A stretch of DNA of 38,469 bases from Gammaproteobacteria bacterium. Lineage in GTDB: Bacteria > Pseudomonadota > Gammaproteobacteria > Pseudomonadales > Azotimanducaceae. Shown piece after piece: positions 15,557 to 25,069 of this stretch. The DNA lies in the NCBI GenBank assembly GCA_028820495.1, contig JAPPIX010000379.1, positions 1 to 38,469 on the forward strand, given 5' to 3'. Each line of letters starts with the position of its first letter. Within the stretch, counting starts at the first letter, position 1. A program made the translations under genes and the position numbers. The notes under the pieces were generated by a model. That model had not been told where the DNA came from, did no database searches, and worked only from the letters and a program-made list of their open reading frames with translations.

Positions 15557-16552
15557 TCACGCCGCTCTCCCAACAGCGCCCAAGATCCATCCCATTGATT
15601 CAGTTCCCACATGACAATCTGCTGCAAGCTCCACGATTTCCTTTGGCGACAGTGCGGATCCTCGGCCCTCCGGCCAATGTGTCGCAAGAATCAACAAGAA
15701 ATTACACGGCAAGAGAAACTCCGCCTCCAACTCTTTGGACAGGAACGGGACATCTGCCGTTTCAATTTCGTAACTGGGTCGAAGTTCCGCATGGACCAGT
15801 GCCTGCATCAAATGGAGTGTTAGTCTCGTGAACGCGATCAGCCTATACGAGTGCAGTGAGATCGCCTCTTCTCCGTCCAACGCCATACGGAACTGATCAT
15901 CCTGATCGTATGGACTCGGTGGCTCTTCGTGTCCATGAAATAGGTAGTCCCTGAATCCCTTGACCAACAATCCAGCTTTGCCTAGCCCAACGCTTTCAGC
16001 AGGCTTTCTTCCCATCCACTCCCAAATTTTGTGAACGTCTTGCGTTATGGATCGGCATGAGCCATACACTCGATCGATGATTTCCAAGTGCGCCCGCGGC
16101 ACACGACTAGCCAACGTTTCCCGATTCGCGGGGTTCCTACTCTTCATCAGCCGCCCGGCCTGCGAGTTATCCCGCACGGTCTCGTATGCGTTCCAGACGA
16201 AGCGGAAGCGCACAAGTGCAGACAGGTAGTCGTCGAGAATCTCACTTTGCTGTTGGTCGAAATCTGCCGCTTGCCCACAATATAGTCCCGCATCGTAGAG
16301 GTCAGCAGTTGACGCATCCGTTTGAACTCGACCAATGCAGGCTGCCGGAAACAGCAGGTTAGCCACGCCCGACCATTTGCACTTTCCGCCCAAAGCGCCT
16401 TCATGTTCAAATGTATCCAACAGCAGTCGCAAGCGCGCGCATAACGTCTGCAATGACACCATCCTGATCACTTCCCTCTCCATACTCAATGCAGGTTCGC
16501 CGCGCCCAAGGAAGACCATGTACAAGGGCGCTCCCAAACTAAGGCCGCGCAT
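15557..16552 (-). CDS. Hypothetical helical protein with HEPN-like R-x4-H motif
   Basis: This protein has up to 331 residues and is predicted mostly helical. I do not recognise a named family. It contains F-R-D-Y-L-F-H-G, that is Arg201-Asp202-x3-His206, which matches the R-(N/D/H)-x3-H catalytic motif of HEPN ribonucleases. A long amphipathic helix follows (S-Y-R-L-I-A-F-T-R-L-T-L-H-L-M-Q), as in HEPN folds. The gene follows the receiver protein by about 100 bp on the same strand and is the last gene of the phosphorothioation operon. The start is uncertain: ATGs at 16552, 16519, 16483 and 16462 are in frame, and 16483 or 16462 would remove a weak-looking N-terminus. HEPN assignment is a motif-level inference. 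Confidence 0.7.
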   Translation of the reverse strand: MRGLSLGAPLYMVFLGRGEPALSMEREVIRMVSLQTLCARLRLLLDTFEHEGALGGKCKWSGVANLLFPAACIGRVQTDASTADLYDAGLYCGQAADFDQQQSEILDDYLSALVRFRFVWNAYETVRDNSQAGRLMKSRNPANRETLASRVPRAHLEIIDRVYGSCRSITQDVHKIWEWMGRKPAESVGLGKAGLLVKGFRDYLFHGHEEPPSPYDQDDQFRMALDGEEAISLHSYRLIAFTRLTLHLMQALVHAELRPSYEIETADVPFLSKELEAEFLLPCNFLLILATHWPEGRGSALSPKEIVELAADCHVGTESMGWILGAVGRAA

Positions 16553-16652
16553 GCTGTAGAAAAACTAGACCTCGTCCCGGCCACCATTGCAAAGCACGAA
16601 AACGCCATCTCTCGGCAGAACGCGTCGCCAGACGACTGGCTTTAGCAGATGT

Positions 16653-18554
16653 TCAATTTATCCCTAGTGCTTTGTCCGAGACGTCAACCACAATTTCGAG
16701 CCAATTCTTGCCCTTTTTGCTGCCCACCGATACTCGCATCTTCGAAAAGCCCTCCCACGGCAAGACCAAGCCATCCCTCAACATCGCTACTCGAACTTTC
16801 GTGGAGCTCTTCAACCAGCTCTTGCGCAACTTTCGATCATCGCTCAGCAATTCACTGTCGTCTGTCTCATCTACTATCGCAACAAGCTCGCGGTAAAACC
16901 TTGATGTGAACAATGCACGTAGTCGCACGTCCTTCCCTCCTCGGGGCATAAAGACCTGCGCCCGGGGATCTGAAAGCCCTTCAAGTTCAACTACTCTGGC
17001 TTGGTTGTTCACGTCCTTTCTAATATAAACGGTCACTGGTGCAGCTACATCCACCGTTGGAGGAACCGCCAGCCCCACTCGCGAAAGGTCCGCCAAAGCC
17101 GCCTTCTGGACATTCTGTGCGGACATCGCCCGCATCGACCCCAAGTATGAGTACTCACCGCCCTCAACAACCAATCGGTCAAGATCGCTAAACTTGTGCG
17201 TCATCAAGTCCTTGTAGTCCCATTTGATCGCCTTAGGCGTGTTTTGCAAGATGAGTTCTCCGGCGAATACTTTGTCCTCGTCAAGCCCTCCTATCACACC
17301 GCCAATGGTCAATACACGATTCGCGCTAGGTCTATCGCCCCGGGGCACCAAGTCGCAATCCGGAGTGATGACCATCCGTACCTTCTTGTAATTGGAAGCG
17401 ACGAACAAATCGCCGAACGCGAATCTACTTCTCGCTCGGTTTTCTCTGGAGTTAAACCGCATCCTATGAAAGAACTCAGCGATCCGATTCGAAGGGCCTT
17501 GATGAGCCCCCTCAATCGCTTCTGTCAATCTCTTATCGTTTAGTCCCGAAAACGGGTCTGCGTTCCACTCGACCTCATCATCAACAACCGCCCGCAACGA
17601 CTCGCCGAGGAACCACTCCAAATAGTCAGCAAAGGGCTCTCCCTCCTCGTACAGTCGAAACCGCAGCAGATAGGCGAAGTCCTTTACGTCAAAGTTCCGC
17701 AATTCACGGTACAGCCTCTCAAGCCCCGATTGTGCTCCCTGTTTCCAGCAATTCAGCGCCGCTTCAAGTGTCTGCCCAAACTCGAAGCTACCGAAGGAAT
17801 CCATCAACACATCAGCCGCTTCGCCTGAAGCTATCAGATCTGCACACGAGCCTTTGATCCAATGCTTGTTGAGAAAACCGAAGCGAACTGCCGTAACGCG
17901 CCCTTCCAGACTCTCTCGGTAAGTTCTTGCTCCATATTCATTCACACTTTCCGTTGACATCAAAATCACCGCAGGATTCGCTTGTGGGTCGTCCTCCAGA
18001 ATCGACTTCAGCAAGCCGATAGATCGTTTTCTATCCCAGCTTTTCTGCGAACTCGTCTCCCTATCCGGCCTTGAGGGAGGGCTGAGGAGAAAGTCCATTA
18101 GTATCAGATGAGGTTTTAGTTCTCTATAGGCGTCGAGTGCTGATTCATTTCCTACGCAGCGGATTTTCGTTGTATCACCACATCGCCCTAATAGCTCGAC
18201 CACAGGCTGCAGTGCGTCAAGTGCCGCCCCTTTTACGGCTCCGAAAACCCCGCCCGGATCGACTTCAGACACCCGATTTTTCACGTACGCGACATAAAGC
18301 GAGGAGAGTGATTTCTGCACGAACTGGTCATCGGTGTCCTCCCCCGTTAGAGCCGAAACGGATGCTAAGCGCTCATCCTCCGTCAACTGATTCTCATCCA
18401 CATGCGACCGAAATTCGGCACCTTCGAGAAGATCGTACAGTTCCCCAGTATCGTAAGACTCCGGCGGATCATAGGCGTCGTCGATCACAAGAACTCTGTC
18501 GATAGAACTGGCATCGAAACTAGCAATAATTTGCGGTGTGTAGTTCACTGTCAT
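16653..18554 (-). CDS. Receiver-domain protein with expanded receiver and large unassigned C-terminus
   Basis: This 633-residue protein has an N-terminal receiver with the phosphorelay residues in order: Asp25-Asp26 (V-L-V-I-D-D), Asp154 (L-I-L-M-D-F) as phosphoacceptor, Ser200/Thr201 (L-M-S-T-E-S) and Lys230 (F-L-N-K). About 85 extra residues, acidic and helical, lie between the first strand and the Asp154 strand compared with a standard receiver. Residues 240-633 match no DNA-binding output domain I know. They contain V-I-T-P-D-C-D-L-V-P at 395-404, and similar T-P-x-C-D-L motifs occur, as I recall, in uncharacterised proteins. The ATG overlaps the kinase stop (TGATG), so it is the kinase's partner. 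A longer start at 18626 is unlikely because it would run 73 bp into the kinase gene. Confidence 0.85.
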   Translation of the reverse strand: MTVNYTPQIIASFDASSIDRVLVIDDAYDPPESYDTGELYDLLEGAEFRSHVDENQLTEDERLASVSALTGEDTDDQFVQKSLSSLYVAYVKNRVSEVDPGGVFGAVKGAALDALQPVVELLGRCGDTTKIRCVGNESALDAYRELKPHLILMDFLLSPPSRPDRETSSQKSWDRKRSIGLLKSILEDDPQANPAVILMSTESVNEYGARTYRESLEGRVTAVRFGFLNKHWIKGSCADLIASGEAADVLMDSFGSFEFGQTLEAALNCWKQGAQSGLERLYRELRNFDVKDFAYLLRFRLYEEGEPFADYLEWFLGESLRAVVDDEVEWNADPFSGLNDKRLTEAIEGAHQGPSNRIAEFFHRMRFNSRENRARSRFAFGDLFVASNYKKVRMVITPDCDLVPRGDRPSANRVLTIGGVIGGLDEDKVFAGELILQNTPKAIKWDYKDLMTHKFSDLDRLVVEGGEYSYLGSMRAMSAQNVQKAALADLSRVGLAVPPTVDVAAPVTVYIRKDVNNQARVVELEGLSDPRAQVFMPRGGKDVRLRALFTSRFYRELVAIVDETDDSELLSDDRKLRKSWLKSSTKVRVAMLRDGLVLPWEGFSKMRVSVGSKKGKNWLEIVVDVSDKALGIN

Positions 18555-20899
18555 CACATCTCCAGCACGAAGCCATTTATGCGATTTGTCCGGACCCGGC
18601 CCGACAATTCTGTATTCAATGACCATCCATGATATTCGGCCATATCGCGCGCTATGAATAACCCAAGACCCTTGCCCATGCCCGAAGGCTTAGTCGTAAC
18701 GAAGGGTTGAAAAATCCGCTCCTTGCGTGATGCTGCAACGCCAGGGCCATTATCTTGAACCGTCATCTGGCGCCGGTCTTCATCGACCTGTACTATTAGC
18801 TGCGGCATGAATCCATCCTCATATTCTGCCTGTCGCTTCAGCCAGTATGCAGCGTTAACTACCAAGTTTTCCAGAATCTGGATCACCATACCGCGCACCG
18901 CACGAACCGTGAATCCATACTCTGGGAGATCAAGCACCAGTTCTATGCCGTGCCGCGAGAATTCCCGTTCGTGATTGCTGAGCACCTCCCTGACCAGATC
19001 ACACAAATCGAAGCGCGTCTTCGTCTGACGCTTCTCGCCGGTCAACTCGTCGAACGCCGCCACCCGCTTGTGAAGCGTCTGTAACTGATCTTTTAGAGTA
19101 GAAACACTCGCTGGAGTCGCCCCTACCTCAGAAATCACATTCATAGTGTGCGAGACCGCCCGCTCAAGCTCATGAAAAACAAACTCGGTCATTAAGCCAA
19201 CGCCAGCTAAGTAAACGAACTGGTCACGATCTTCCGCAGATTGCTTTTCCACTTCGTCCAAGCGCTTCAGAACTTCAAGCGCTTCTTCCCGTAGATCTCT
19301 CGCCGTCGAAACGACTTCCTCAAGCACTTCCTCGTACTGCCCATCCAATGTGCCGCGCAGGTCAGATACAGCCTTCACCAAGGTTCCCTCGGCTCGGAGA
19401 ATCTGATTGTTCTCCAACTCCTCCTTTCGAAACTGCAATTTCTCCTGTTTATCGACCTCGTTGATGAAGTTGCGGAACTCTACCTGAACAATCCACATCA
19501 CCAGCCGTGTCAACGCATCGGACACCGGAGACTGGACCAAACCCTCACGATTGGTCTGCTCACTTAGGTGTCGGTGTGGCGTATCGATCCGAATCCGCCC
19601 AAAAACTTGCTGTCGGTTCAGCTTGAACCCCCCGGACCCGAACGCTTTCTTGTCCAAGGAAATCCAGTCATCGTCCGCGTCACCGAAAGGTAATACCCTG
19701 AACCCGTGACGGTATAGCATAGGTCCTCCCGACCACCTCGCAATCTGGGCACGCGACGCCGTAAGGGTGTCGGTCAGGCCCTCGATGCTGTCAACGATCC
19801 TACGGTTGTACCAGTAGATCTCTAGATCAAAGCCACCTAGCTTCACCAGCGCATCACGACTAATCGGTGTCTCTTCGAACGCCGCGTGTCCCCGTTTTGC
19901 CCGACGTTTTCGCGCAGTTCGACTGACCGTCATGACCTCCGATCCACGAGCTTCTATCGTCATCGCACGCTGCTTTTCCCTGTAGTCTACCTTCCCTTCA
20001 ATGACAGGATCCCCATCGTCAAAGCGGAACGTTGCACGACAGCTAGCGTGAGCGTGCTTCATCAACGCCTTCGGTATGGAAGGGATCATCACGCGTCCAC
20101 CATTATGTCTGGCTATCAGCAATCGATTTGCAAGTCCCACCTCGAACGGATCTATGAAACGGGCGATCTGTCCATCCAACAGCTCGTTGAATCTAACTCT
20201 GGTCCAGTCCGCGTTGAGGCCCCGAATGCGTATTGTGGTGCCGTGATCCTCCTTGTTGAGCTTTCTCCTTCCTCGTTCTGGAGCAATCTTGATGTCTTGT
20301 ACCAACATATCCTCTGAGTGCGAGAAGAGTCCCCAATCCACGTCCAATAAGTTCCAGTGCGGCTCTCCTTTCTTCGACGTTTCAACACTCAACAACTCAC
20401 CCAAGCGCATCGCTGACAATCGACCTATGCCCTTGTCACCCAGCTTCGTCGCCCCCTTCTCGTTCTGCCTACGACGATGTCGCGTACCAATGCGCAGATA
20501 GACATCGCGGAGATCATCCAAGGACATTCCCTCACCAGTATCCCTGATCACAATCGAGTTTAGTCGGGTATAGTGTGCATCCAGTTTGTCCTCATACGTA
20601 TCCACCTCCTTGGTCCGGTCCAATTCTGCCAAGCAGTCTTCGCACCGGCCGCTCTCGTCCGCCACCATCTTGCCACGGAGAAACGCTGTGACTTCGGACA
20701 ATGACTTTGTAGTCTCATGGAGTCGTCGAACCGCTTCACGATAGTCTGTGTAAGCTAACCTAGACCGAACGTTGATTTCGACCTTGGGCGACCCCGCGTC
20801 GACCGCGTTTTTGATCAGCTCGTAGAGCGCCACCTCATCGGTGCTGATGAGTTCCTTGCCAAGTTCCAGCAAGGTTCTCGCCTCGAACGAAAAGCTCAT
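18554..20899 (-). CDS. Histidine kinase with two GHKL ATPase modules
   Basis: This 781-residue soluble protein has two ATPase modules. The N-terminal one is Hsp90/MutL-like: Glu27 and Asn31 in E-L-I-K-N-A-V-D-A, D-T-G-E-G-M at 120-125, and G-D-K-G-I-G-R-L at 154-161. A 65-residue insert in it contains C-E-D-C (86, 89). After a coiled-coil-like stretch (about 480-560) comes a histidine kinase: H box F-H-E-L-E-R-A-V with His576, N box L-E-N-L-V-V-N-A-A at 677-685, D-N-G-P-G at 716-720, and G-M-G-K-G-L-G-L-F near 740-748. No transmembrane segment is visible. It starts 10 bp after sspD and overlaps the receiver gene by 1 bp, so it is built into the phosphorothioation operon. Confidence 0.9.
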   Translation of the reverse strand: MSFSFEARTLLELGKELISTDEVALYELIKNAVDAGSPKVEINVRSRLAYTDYREAVRRLHETTKSLSEVTAFLRGKMVADESGRCEDCLAELDRTKEVDTYEDKLDAHYTRLNSIVIRDTGEGMSLDDLRDVYLRIGTRHRRRQNEKGATKLGDKGIGRLSAMRLGELLSVETSKKGEPHWNLLDVDWGLFSHSEDMLVQDIKIAPERGRRKLNKEDHGTTIRIRGLNADWTRVRFNELLDGQIARFIDPFEVGLANRLLIARHNGGRVMIPSIPKALMKHAHASCRATFRFDDGDPVIEGKVDYREKQRAMTIEARGSEVMTVSRTARKRRAKRGHAAFEETPISRDALVKLGGFDLEIYWYNRRIVDSIEGLTDTLTASRAQIARWSGGPMLYRHGFRVLPFGDADDDWISLDKKAFGSGGFKLNRQQVFGRIRIDTPHRHLSEQTNREGLVQSPVSDALTRLVMWIVQVEFRNFINEVDKQEKLQFRKEELENNQILRAEGTLVKAVSDLRGTLDGQYEEVLEEVVSTARDLREEALEVLKRLDEVEKQSAEDRDQFVYLAGVGLMTEFVFHELERAVSHTMNVISEVGATPASVSTLKDQLQTLHKRVAAFDELTGEKRQTKTRFDLCDLVREVLSNHEREFSRHGIELVLDLPEYGFTVRAVRGMVIQILENLVVNAAYWLKRQAEYEDGFMPQLIVQVDEDRRQMTVQDNGPGVAASRKERIFQPFVTTKPSGMGKGLGLFIARDMAEYHGWSLNTELSGRVRTNRINGFVLEM

Positions 20900-20909
20900 C
20901 TAGTACGTC

Positions 20910-21707
20910 TCAGAGCGAACAAATCAGGCACCCGCTATCGTCCTCTTCGGGATCCTCATCACCGAAGACCTGGGCGAGTGTCAAATTTTCCCGTCTTTCC
21001 CGCTTTCGAGCCACTCGAAGTTCGTGCTCTCGCTTGATCGCATCCATGCGCTCCGGTTGCTCAAGCTCAGTCAAACTCTCCCGTTCGCTCCATGTGAACG
21101 TCGTTCCGGTTGGTTCGTAAGGCTTCTCGTACGCCTTCGCCTCTTCGAAAAGATCCGGATGTTCCTCTTTCAGACGCACCCACTCGATCTTCTGCTGGTA
21201 AAAGCAGAAAAAGCAACCAGACCGTGTCCTTCCCCACTGCGTATAGGGCGGAAGTCCTACGCCGGAACTGAGGAGAATTTCCTTGATGTCCGCCAATTTC
21301 AGCCCGTCCTCCTGGAACGGGTACACGGCCTTGATGTTCGGCTTGTGGCTGATGTAGCCACCACGATTCTCGTCCGCTCGCAGGCCGACGTAATTGATCA
21401 CCGAATCGTTCCCAACAAACTCCTCGAAGGGACGGAGCTTGAGCATCTTCGTACACCAGCGCCGGTGATTAGACGGAATCATGCCGCCATACACGTCGTA
21501 CCAGTGGTCAAACCCCAAGTCCGCGTTTAGCCGATGCACACACGTACCGAGATAGTCCTCAATCCGTTCTAGGTACTCGTAGGTTTCAGGTAGTTCCTTT
21601 CGGGTGTCAGAGAACACGTACTCCATCTCCGGCACTCGGTCGCGCATATAGATTGCAAGCGCTGCCGAGTCCTTGCCGCCAGATAGACTGAGGATATGTC
21701 GCGTCAC
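20910..21707 (-). CDS. sspD: SspD-like PAPS-reductase-family sulfur transferase (DNA phosphorothioation)
   Basis: This 265-residue protein has the ATP-pyrophosphatase PP-loop S-G-G-K-D-S at 9-14, the mark of PAPS reductase, DndC and SspD. Cysteines at 85 (R-W-C-T-K), 165 and 168 (S-G-C-F-F-C-F-Y) and a C-terminal C-L-I-C (260, 263) could hold an iron-sulfur cluster, as in DndC and SspD. In phosphorothioation it activates the DNA backbone and inserts sulfur received from the desulfurase. It overlaps the ATPase gene by 4 bp (ATGA), so tight coupling is expected. A plain sulfate-assimilation CysH is unlikely in this neighbourhood. Confidence 0.88.
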   Translation of the reverse strand: MTRHILSLSGGKDSAALAIYMRDRVPEMEYVFSDTRKELPETYEYLERIEDYLGTCVHRLNADLGFDHWYDVYGGMIPSNHRRWCTKMLKLRPFEEFVGNDSVINYVGLRADENRGGYISHKPNIKAVYPFQEDGLKLADIKEILLSSGVGLPPYTQWGRTRSGCFFCFYQQKIEWVRLKEEHPDLFEEAKAYEKPYEPTGTTFTWSERESLTELEQPERMDAIKREHELRVARKRERRENLTLAQVFGDEDPEEDDSGCLICSL

Positions 21708-24700
21708 TTCACATTCTCCTGCGTTTCCTTGTCCATCATCTCACCCAGCAGATTGACAAGCACGGCCTCCGGACTCTCCGTCTGGGCAAGCAATTTCCTT
21801 ATCCGTGCCTTTAGAGTACCCTCTTCCTCCGCCCCATCGCGCAGGAACAGGGAGCGCTCCCTTCCGTCAGAGGTCGATACGTGGATTGCCGTAATCGGGG
21901 CGACCCGCGCACTCGCCTCCCGGATCACCGCAAGGCGACGGGCCAGCTTCTGCGCCATGCCCCGCACCTCGAAGGCAAAGTGGTCGACCGACACGTCATC
22001 CCAGCTATTGAGCCGCTTGCCTACGATCACCCCGGCAACACTATCGATCCACGACTCGTCATCCACATCTTCCTTCAAAGCGCGGTCGACGAAGGCCCGC
22101 AGTTCCCTGCTCCCCAGTTCCAGCAGATGATCTCCGTAGTCCAAACGCATCTGTTTGCGCAGTTCGCCAAGCGAACGGGCTCCAAAGGCCTGCAGGATAC
22201 TCGCTGCGACTTGACTGCGCAGCGTTGGCAGCGCATCTCCGAGCTCCGTCAACGCCAAGTCCAACTGAAGCGTGTACTGCTCAACCTCAATGCCGTCGGC
22301 TCCCAAAGCTCCACACGCGCGCGGCAACTGATCGAGCAAGAGCTCAATCGGCTCCTTTGCTTTCTTTAGTACCGCACGAACGTCTTGCGCCACCTGACTC
22401 ACCGTCCTCGTACCCCGTGCGAACTCAGACAGCTGTCCCCACCACCGATACAGTGCCTCCACCATATCCTTAACATCGGTTCCCGGCCGATCGCCAGTCC
22501 AGATCGACAGCCCCTTGACTAAAGACCTGAGCACATGTTTGTCATCAACCGCCTCGATCTTGCGTAACGCGAAGTTCCGAGGCGACTTCGCGAGTCTCAT
22601 GAAGTGTGCTTGGGTGATCTCCGGCTGGAAGCTCCCTCGCTCCATCAGCGCAATGTCGTCCCGGTAGCGTAGCAGGTACGCGGCGATTAGCAGCACTGCG
22701 GGTCCCGCTCGCAATCCAATCGGCGGCTCCCCTAAGCCCGCGATCAAAGTATCCACTCCGACACTTTCGCCGACACTAGCCATGCCGGCGACCCGTTGCC
22801 ACGCCGGTTCCCAACCCAGAGGGTCGTCCAGTCCGGGGCTCCCGAACCGCTGACGGCTCCCCTCCGCCCTGTGAATATGCGACGCATGGAACATCGAAAG
22901 GTAGATGGTTCGCTCCGGCGGGGCACCGGACAAACCCAGAAACTTCCGCTCTTCCTCATCCAGCATTAGGCCCAACAGCCTCATTCTCGCGGCTGCGACG
23001 GCGCTTGACAGCTTGTCGCGGTTGATCAACTCATTGCGAAGAATCGGCGTCTTGTCGAATATCCGGTCACAAACATCACTCAGGAATCTGCTAAGCGCCA
23101 TTCGTGATCCGATCGGTACCAATTCACCCTCGTACAGCCATTCTACGCCCGGCTCATCCACATTCGCTTGGCCATAAGGAAGGAGCCGTCCCCGCAGCTC
23201 GTTCTCCAGATCCCGTATTCGGCGCTCGACTTCCGCTCTCGCGAAGTCGTCGATCCGCAGTTCACCACAGCTCTCCCGGACCCATCGCCAGCATACCAAG
23301 TCACGCGCGGTCGCTAGGTTTCCCGGTGCGATCGGCTGCACACGGACTACTGCGAGAGGCCCGAGCCGTTTGGCAATCTGTGCTGCTTCCTGTCTGGCCC
23401 GTTCTGGCTCTTCATCCGGATAGGTGGGCCGCACTACGACAAGACCATCGGTCCTGGAACCGGTTTCGCCAGCCCCTTCGCCGATTTGGACCGCGAAGCT
23501 GCGAAGCGTACCAGTGCGATGGTAATGCCTCTGCGCCACCATCGGTCGCAACGACATGACACGGGACAACTCCTCATCCAAGCGCCTCATCTCTGGAACT
23601 GCTGCCTTCGCCTTGTTCATCCATTGGTCCAAATCAACACTGCTATGCGACCACAGGCTCCAATCCGCCAACGACTCCCGCCGGCAAATCACGCCCCGCT
23701 TGGAGAGTTCGCCAAGCGCCTCACTCACTTCCTCCTGACCACAGCCCAGCAACCATGCAAGCGTGCCGACCTCCGCCGACAGACCAGGCACGGGCTCCAA
23801 GACCACGATCAGGCTCACGGCCTTGAGAACCCGCTGCACCTCGGCGGGCAAATTTCCACACAACAATGTGGCGTCCTGGCTCATTTCCCATCGTTTCTCA
23901 CGATCCCTGCTGTGAAATCGCAAAGATCCCTGTGACGCCAGATGGTCGTATACGTCATCTATTCGATACCAGTTCCCGCCCCCGTAACTCGTCCTATGCG
24001 CAAACTCTTGGTATCCGAACGGTTCGGAAGACTGCAAGAACGAGAATATCGACCGCTCGTTCTGCCCGAAGCGCCGCGAACACAACCAAAGGCACGCTAG
24101 TGCCCCCGGTTGAAACGGGTACAGGTGCTCGCCGACTGCCGCCAGATCGTCGCCCGGTAGGGCGAACAGTCCCCGCTTTCCCGCATCACGGTATTGTGAC
24201 CGTGCCTCGGTGCGGACTGCTGTCGTGTGCGCTCGCCGAGCGACCAGTGCTTCCGACAGGAGGTAGAGCAATTGTTCATGGTTCTCGTGAAAAGCGATCT
24301 CTTCGTAACGCTCCGAAGACCGCCTCCACTCCCCTTCGACCCAATCGCCGAGAGTTGCAACGTAGTCGCCAAACCTGTGGTGCAGGAAACCAACTACCCC
24401 CAGACCGCCAGTCCGCACTCCGCCGGCCTTCTCGGCCAATTGCTGAAACACCGATGGGTCTTCGCGGCCGGGACTGGACACTGCGAACTCCACGTACCGT
24501 CCCATCTCATCGATAAGTAGCAACAACGCGCGGCCACTCTCCTGATACAGCCTTTCCGAGCAACCAGCAAGAGAGTCTAAGACCGCTTTCGGATCACACT
24601 CGCCTGTCTCGGTGAGCCGGTCGACCTCTCGCTCCACAGAGATCGCTTGCATATCTCTCTCGCCGAATTCACTTCTCGCCAAGTCGCGCATCGCCATGGC

Positions 24701-25069
24701 CAAGTCCGCCGTCAGGCTAGCGCGCCGCCCTTCAAGTATCACTGGCCGATAGGCCGGCACCGCTCCCTCTCCGAGTAGTTCTCCCACAAGATTTGTCGCC
24801 GCCCCGCCTTCGGTGCCTTCTTGGATCAGGCGCGCCAGCAGCAGGCCGAACGACGACTTCCCCGAGCCATAAGGCCCCGTCACGCGAAACGCCCGCTGGG
24901 ACGACCCCATCGCTAGCCCAGCCACCACCCTCCGGAGGCCATCTCGAACCGAAGGCGTCAACACGTAGCCGTCAAGCGCTCTTGGATCGTCCAAATCGCG
25001 AAGAATGTCAACAGCCCGAACATAGCGTCGTCCGATCGCAATGCGATCTGCAATCAACTCCTTGGCCAT
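21704..25069 (-). CDS. sspC: SspC-like large P-loop ATPase
   Basis: This 1121-residue protein has Walker A G-P-Y-G-S-G-K-S at 65-72 and Walker B L-L-L-L-I-D-E-M at 182-189. The long remainder contains a winged-helix-like stretch near 430-480 and no recognised nuclease motif. Position and size fit SspC, the ATPase of the SspABCD phosphorothioation system. P-loop proteins of BREX (BrxC/PglY) are broadly similar in layout but do not occur with DUF4007 and a PAPS-reductase gene. ATG 25069 is preferred, and an in-frame GTG at 25078 would add three residues. The start overlaps the DUF4007 gene by 16 bp. Confidence 0.82.
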   Translation of the reverse strand: MAKELIADRIAIGRRYVRAVDILRDLDDPRALDGYVLTPSVRDGLRRVVAGLAMGSSQRAFRVTGPYGSGKSSFGLLLARLIQEGTEGGAATNLVGELLGEGAVPAYRPVILEGRRASLTADLAMAMRDLARSEFGERDMQAISVEREVDRLTETGECDPKAVLDSLAGCSERLYQESGRALLLLIDEMGRYVEFAVSSPGREDPSVFQQLAEKAGGVRTGGLGVVGFLHHRFGDYVATLGDWVEGEWRRSSERYEEIAFHENHEQLLYLLSEALVARRAHTTAVRTEARSQYRDAGKRGLFALPGDDLAAVGEHLYPFQPGALACLWLCSRRFGQNERSIFSFLQSSEPFGYQEFAHRTSYGGGNWYRIDDVYDHLASQGSLRFHSRDREKRWEMSQDATLLCGNLPAEVQRVLKAVSLIVVLEPVPGLSAEVGTLAWLLGCGQEEVSEALGELSKRGVICRRESLADWSLWSHSSVDLDQWMNKAKAAVPEMRRLDEELSRVMSLRPMVAQRHYHRTGTLRSFAVQIGEGAGETGSRTDGLVVVRPTYPDEEPERARQEAAQIAKRLGPLAVVRVQPIAPGNLATARDLVCWRWVRESCGELRIDDFARAEVERRIRDLENELRGRLLPYGQANVDEPGVEWLYEGELVPIGSRMALSRFLSDVCDRIFDKTPILRNELINRDKLSSAVAAARMRLLGLMLDEEERKFLGLSGAPPERTIYLSMFHASHIHRAEGSRQRFGSPGLDDPLGWEPAWQRVAGMASVGESVGVDTLIAGLGEPPIGLRAGPAVLLIAAYLLRYRDDIALMERGSFQPEITQAHFMRLAKSPRNFALRKIEAVDDKHVLRSLVKGLSIWTGDRPGTDVKDMVEALYRWWGQLSEFARGTRTVSQVAQDVRAVLKKAKEPIELLLDQLPRACGALGADGIEVEQYTLQLDLALTELGDALPTLRSQVAASILQAFGARSLGELRKQMRLDYGDHLLELGSRELRAFVDRALKEDVDDESWIDSVAGVIVGKRLNSWDDVSVDHFAFEVRGMAQKLARRLAVIREASARVAPITAIHVSTSDGRERSLFLRDGAEEEGTLKARIRKLLAQTESPEAVLVNLLGEMMDKETQENVK

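Noticed and set aside
18555..18626. N-terminal extension of the receiver protein
   Set aside because: It would overlap the kinase gene by 73 bp and adds no receiver-domain sequence; the ATG overlapping the kinase stop is the natural start.
15557..20899. Detocs-like defence two-component system
   Set aside because: The kinase lacks a TPR-type sensor region and no PNP-type nucleosidase effector is present; the receiver has a different C-terminus.
21704..25069. BREX (BrxC/PglY) identity for the large ATPase
   Set aside because: No PglX, PglZ, BrxA, BrxB or BrxL gene nearby; DUF4007, desulfurase and PAPS-reductase genes point to the Ssp system.
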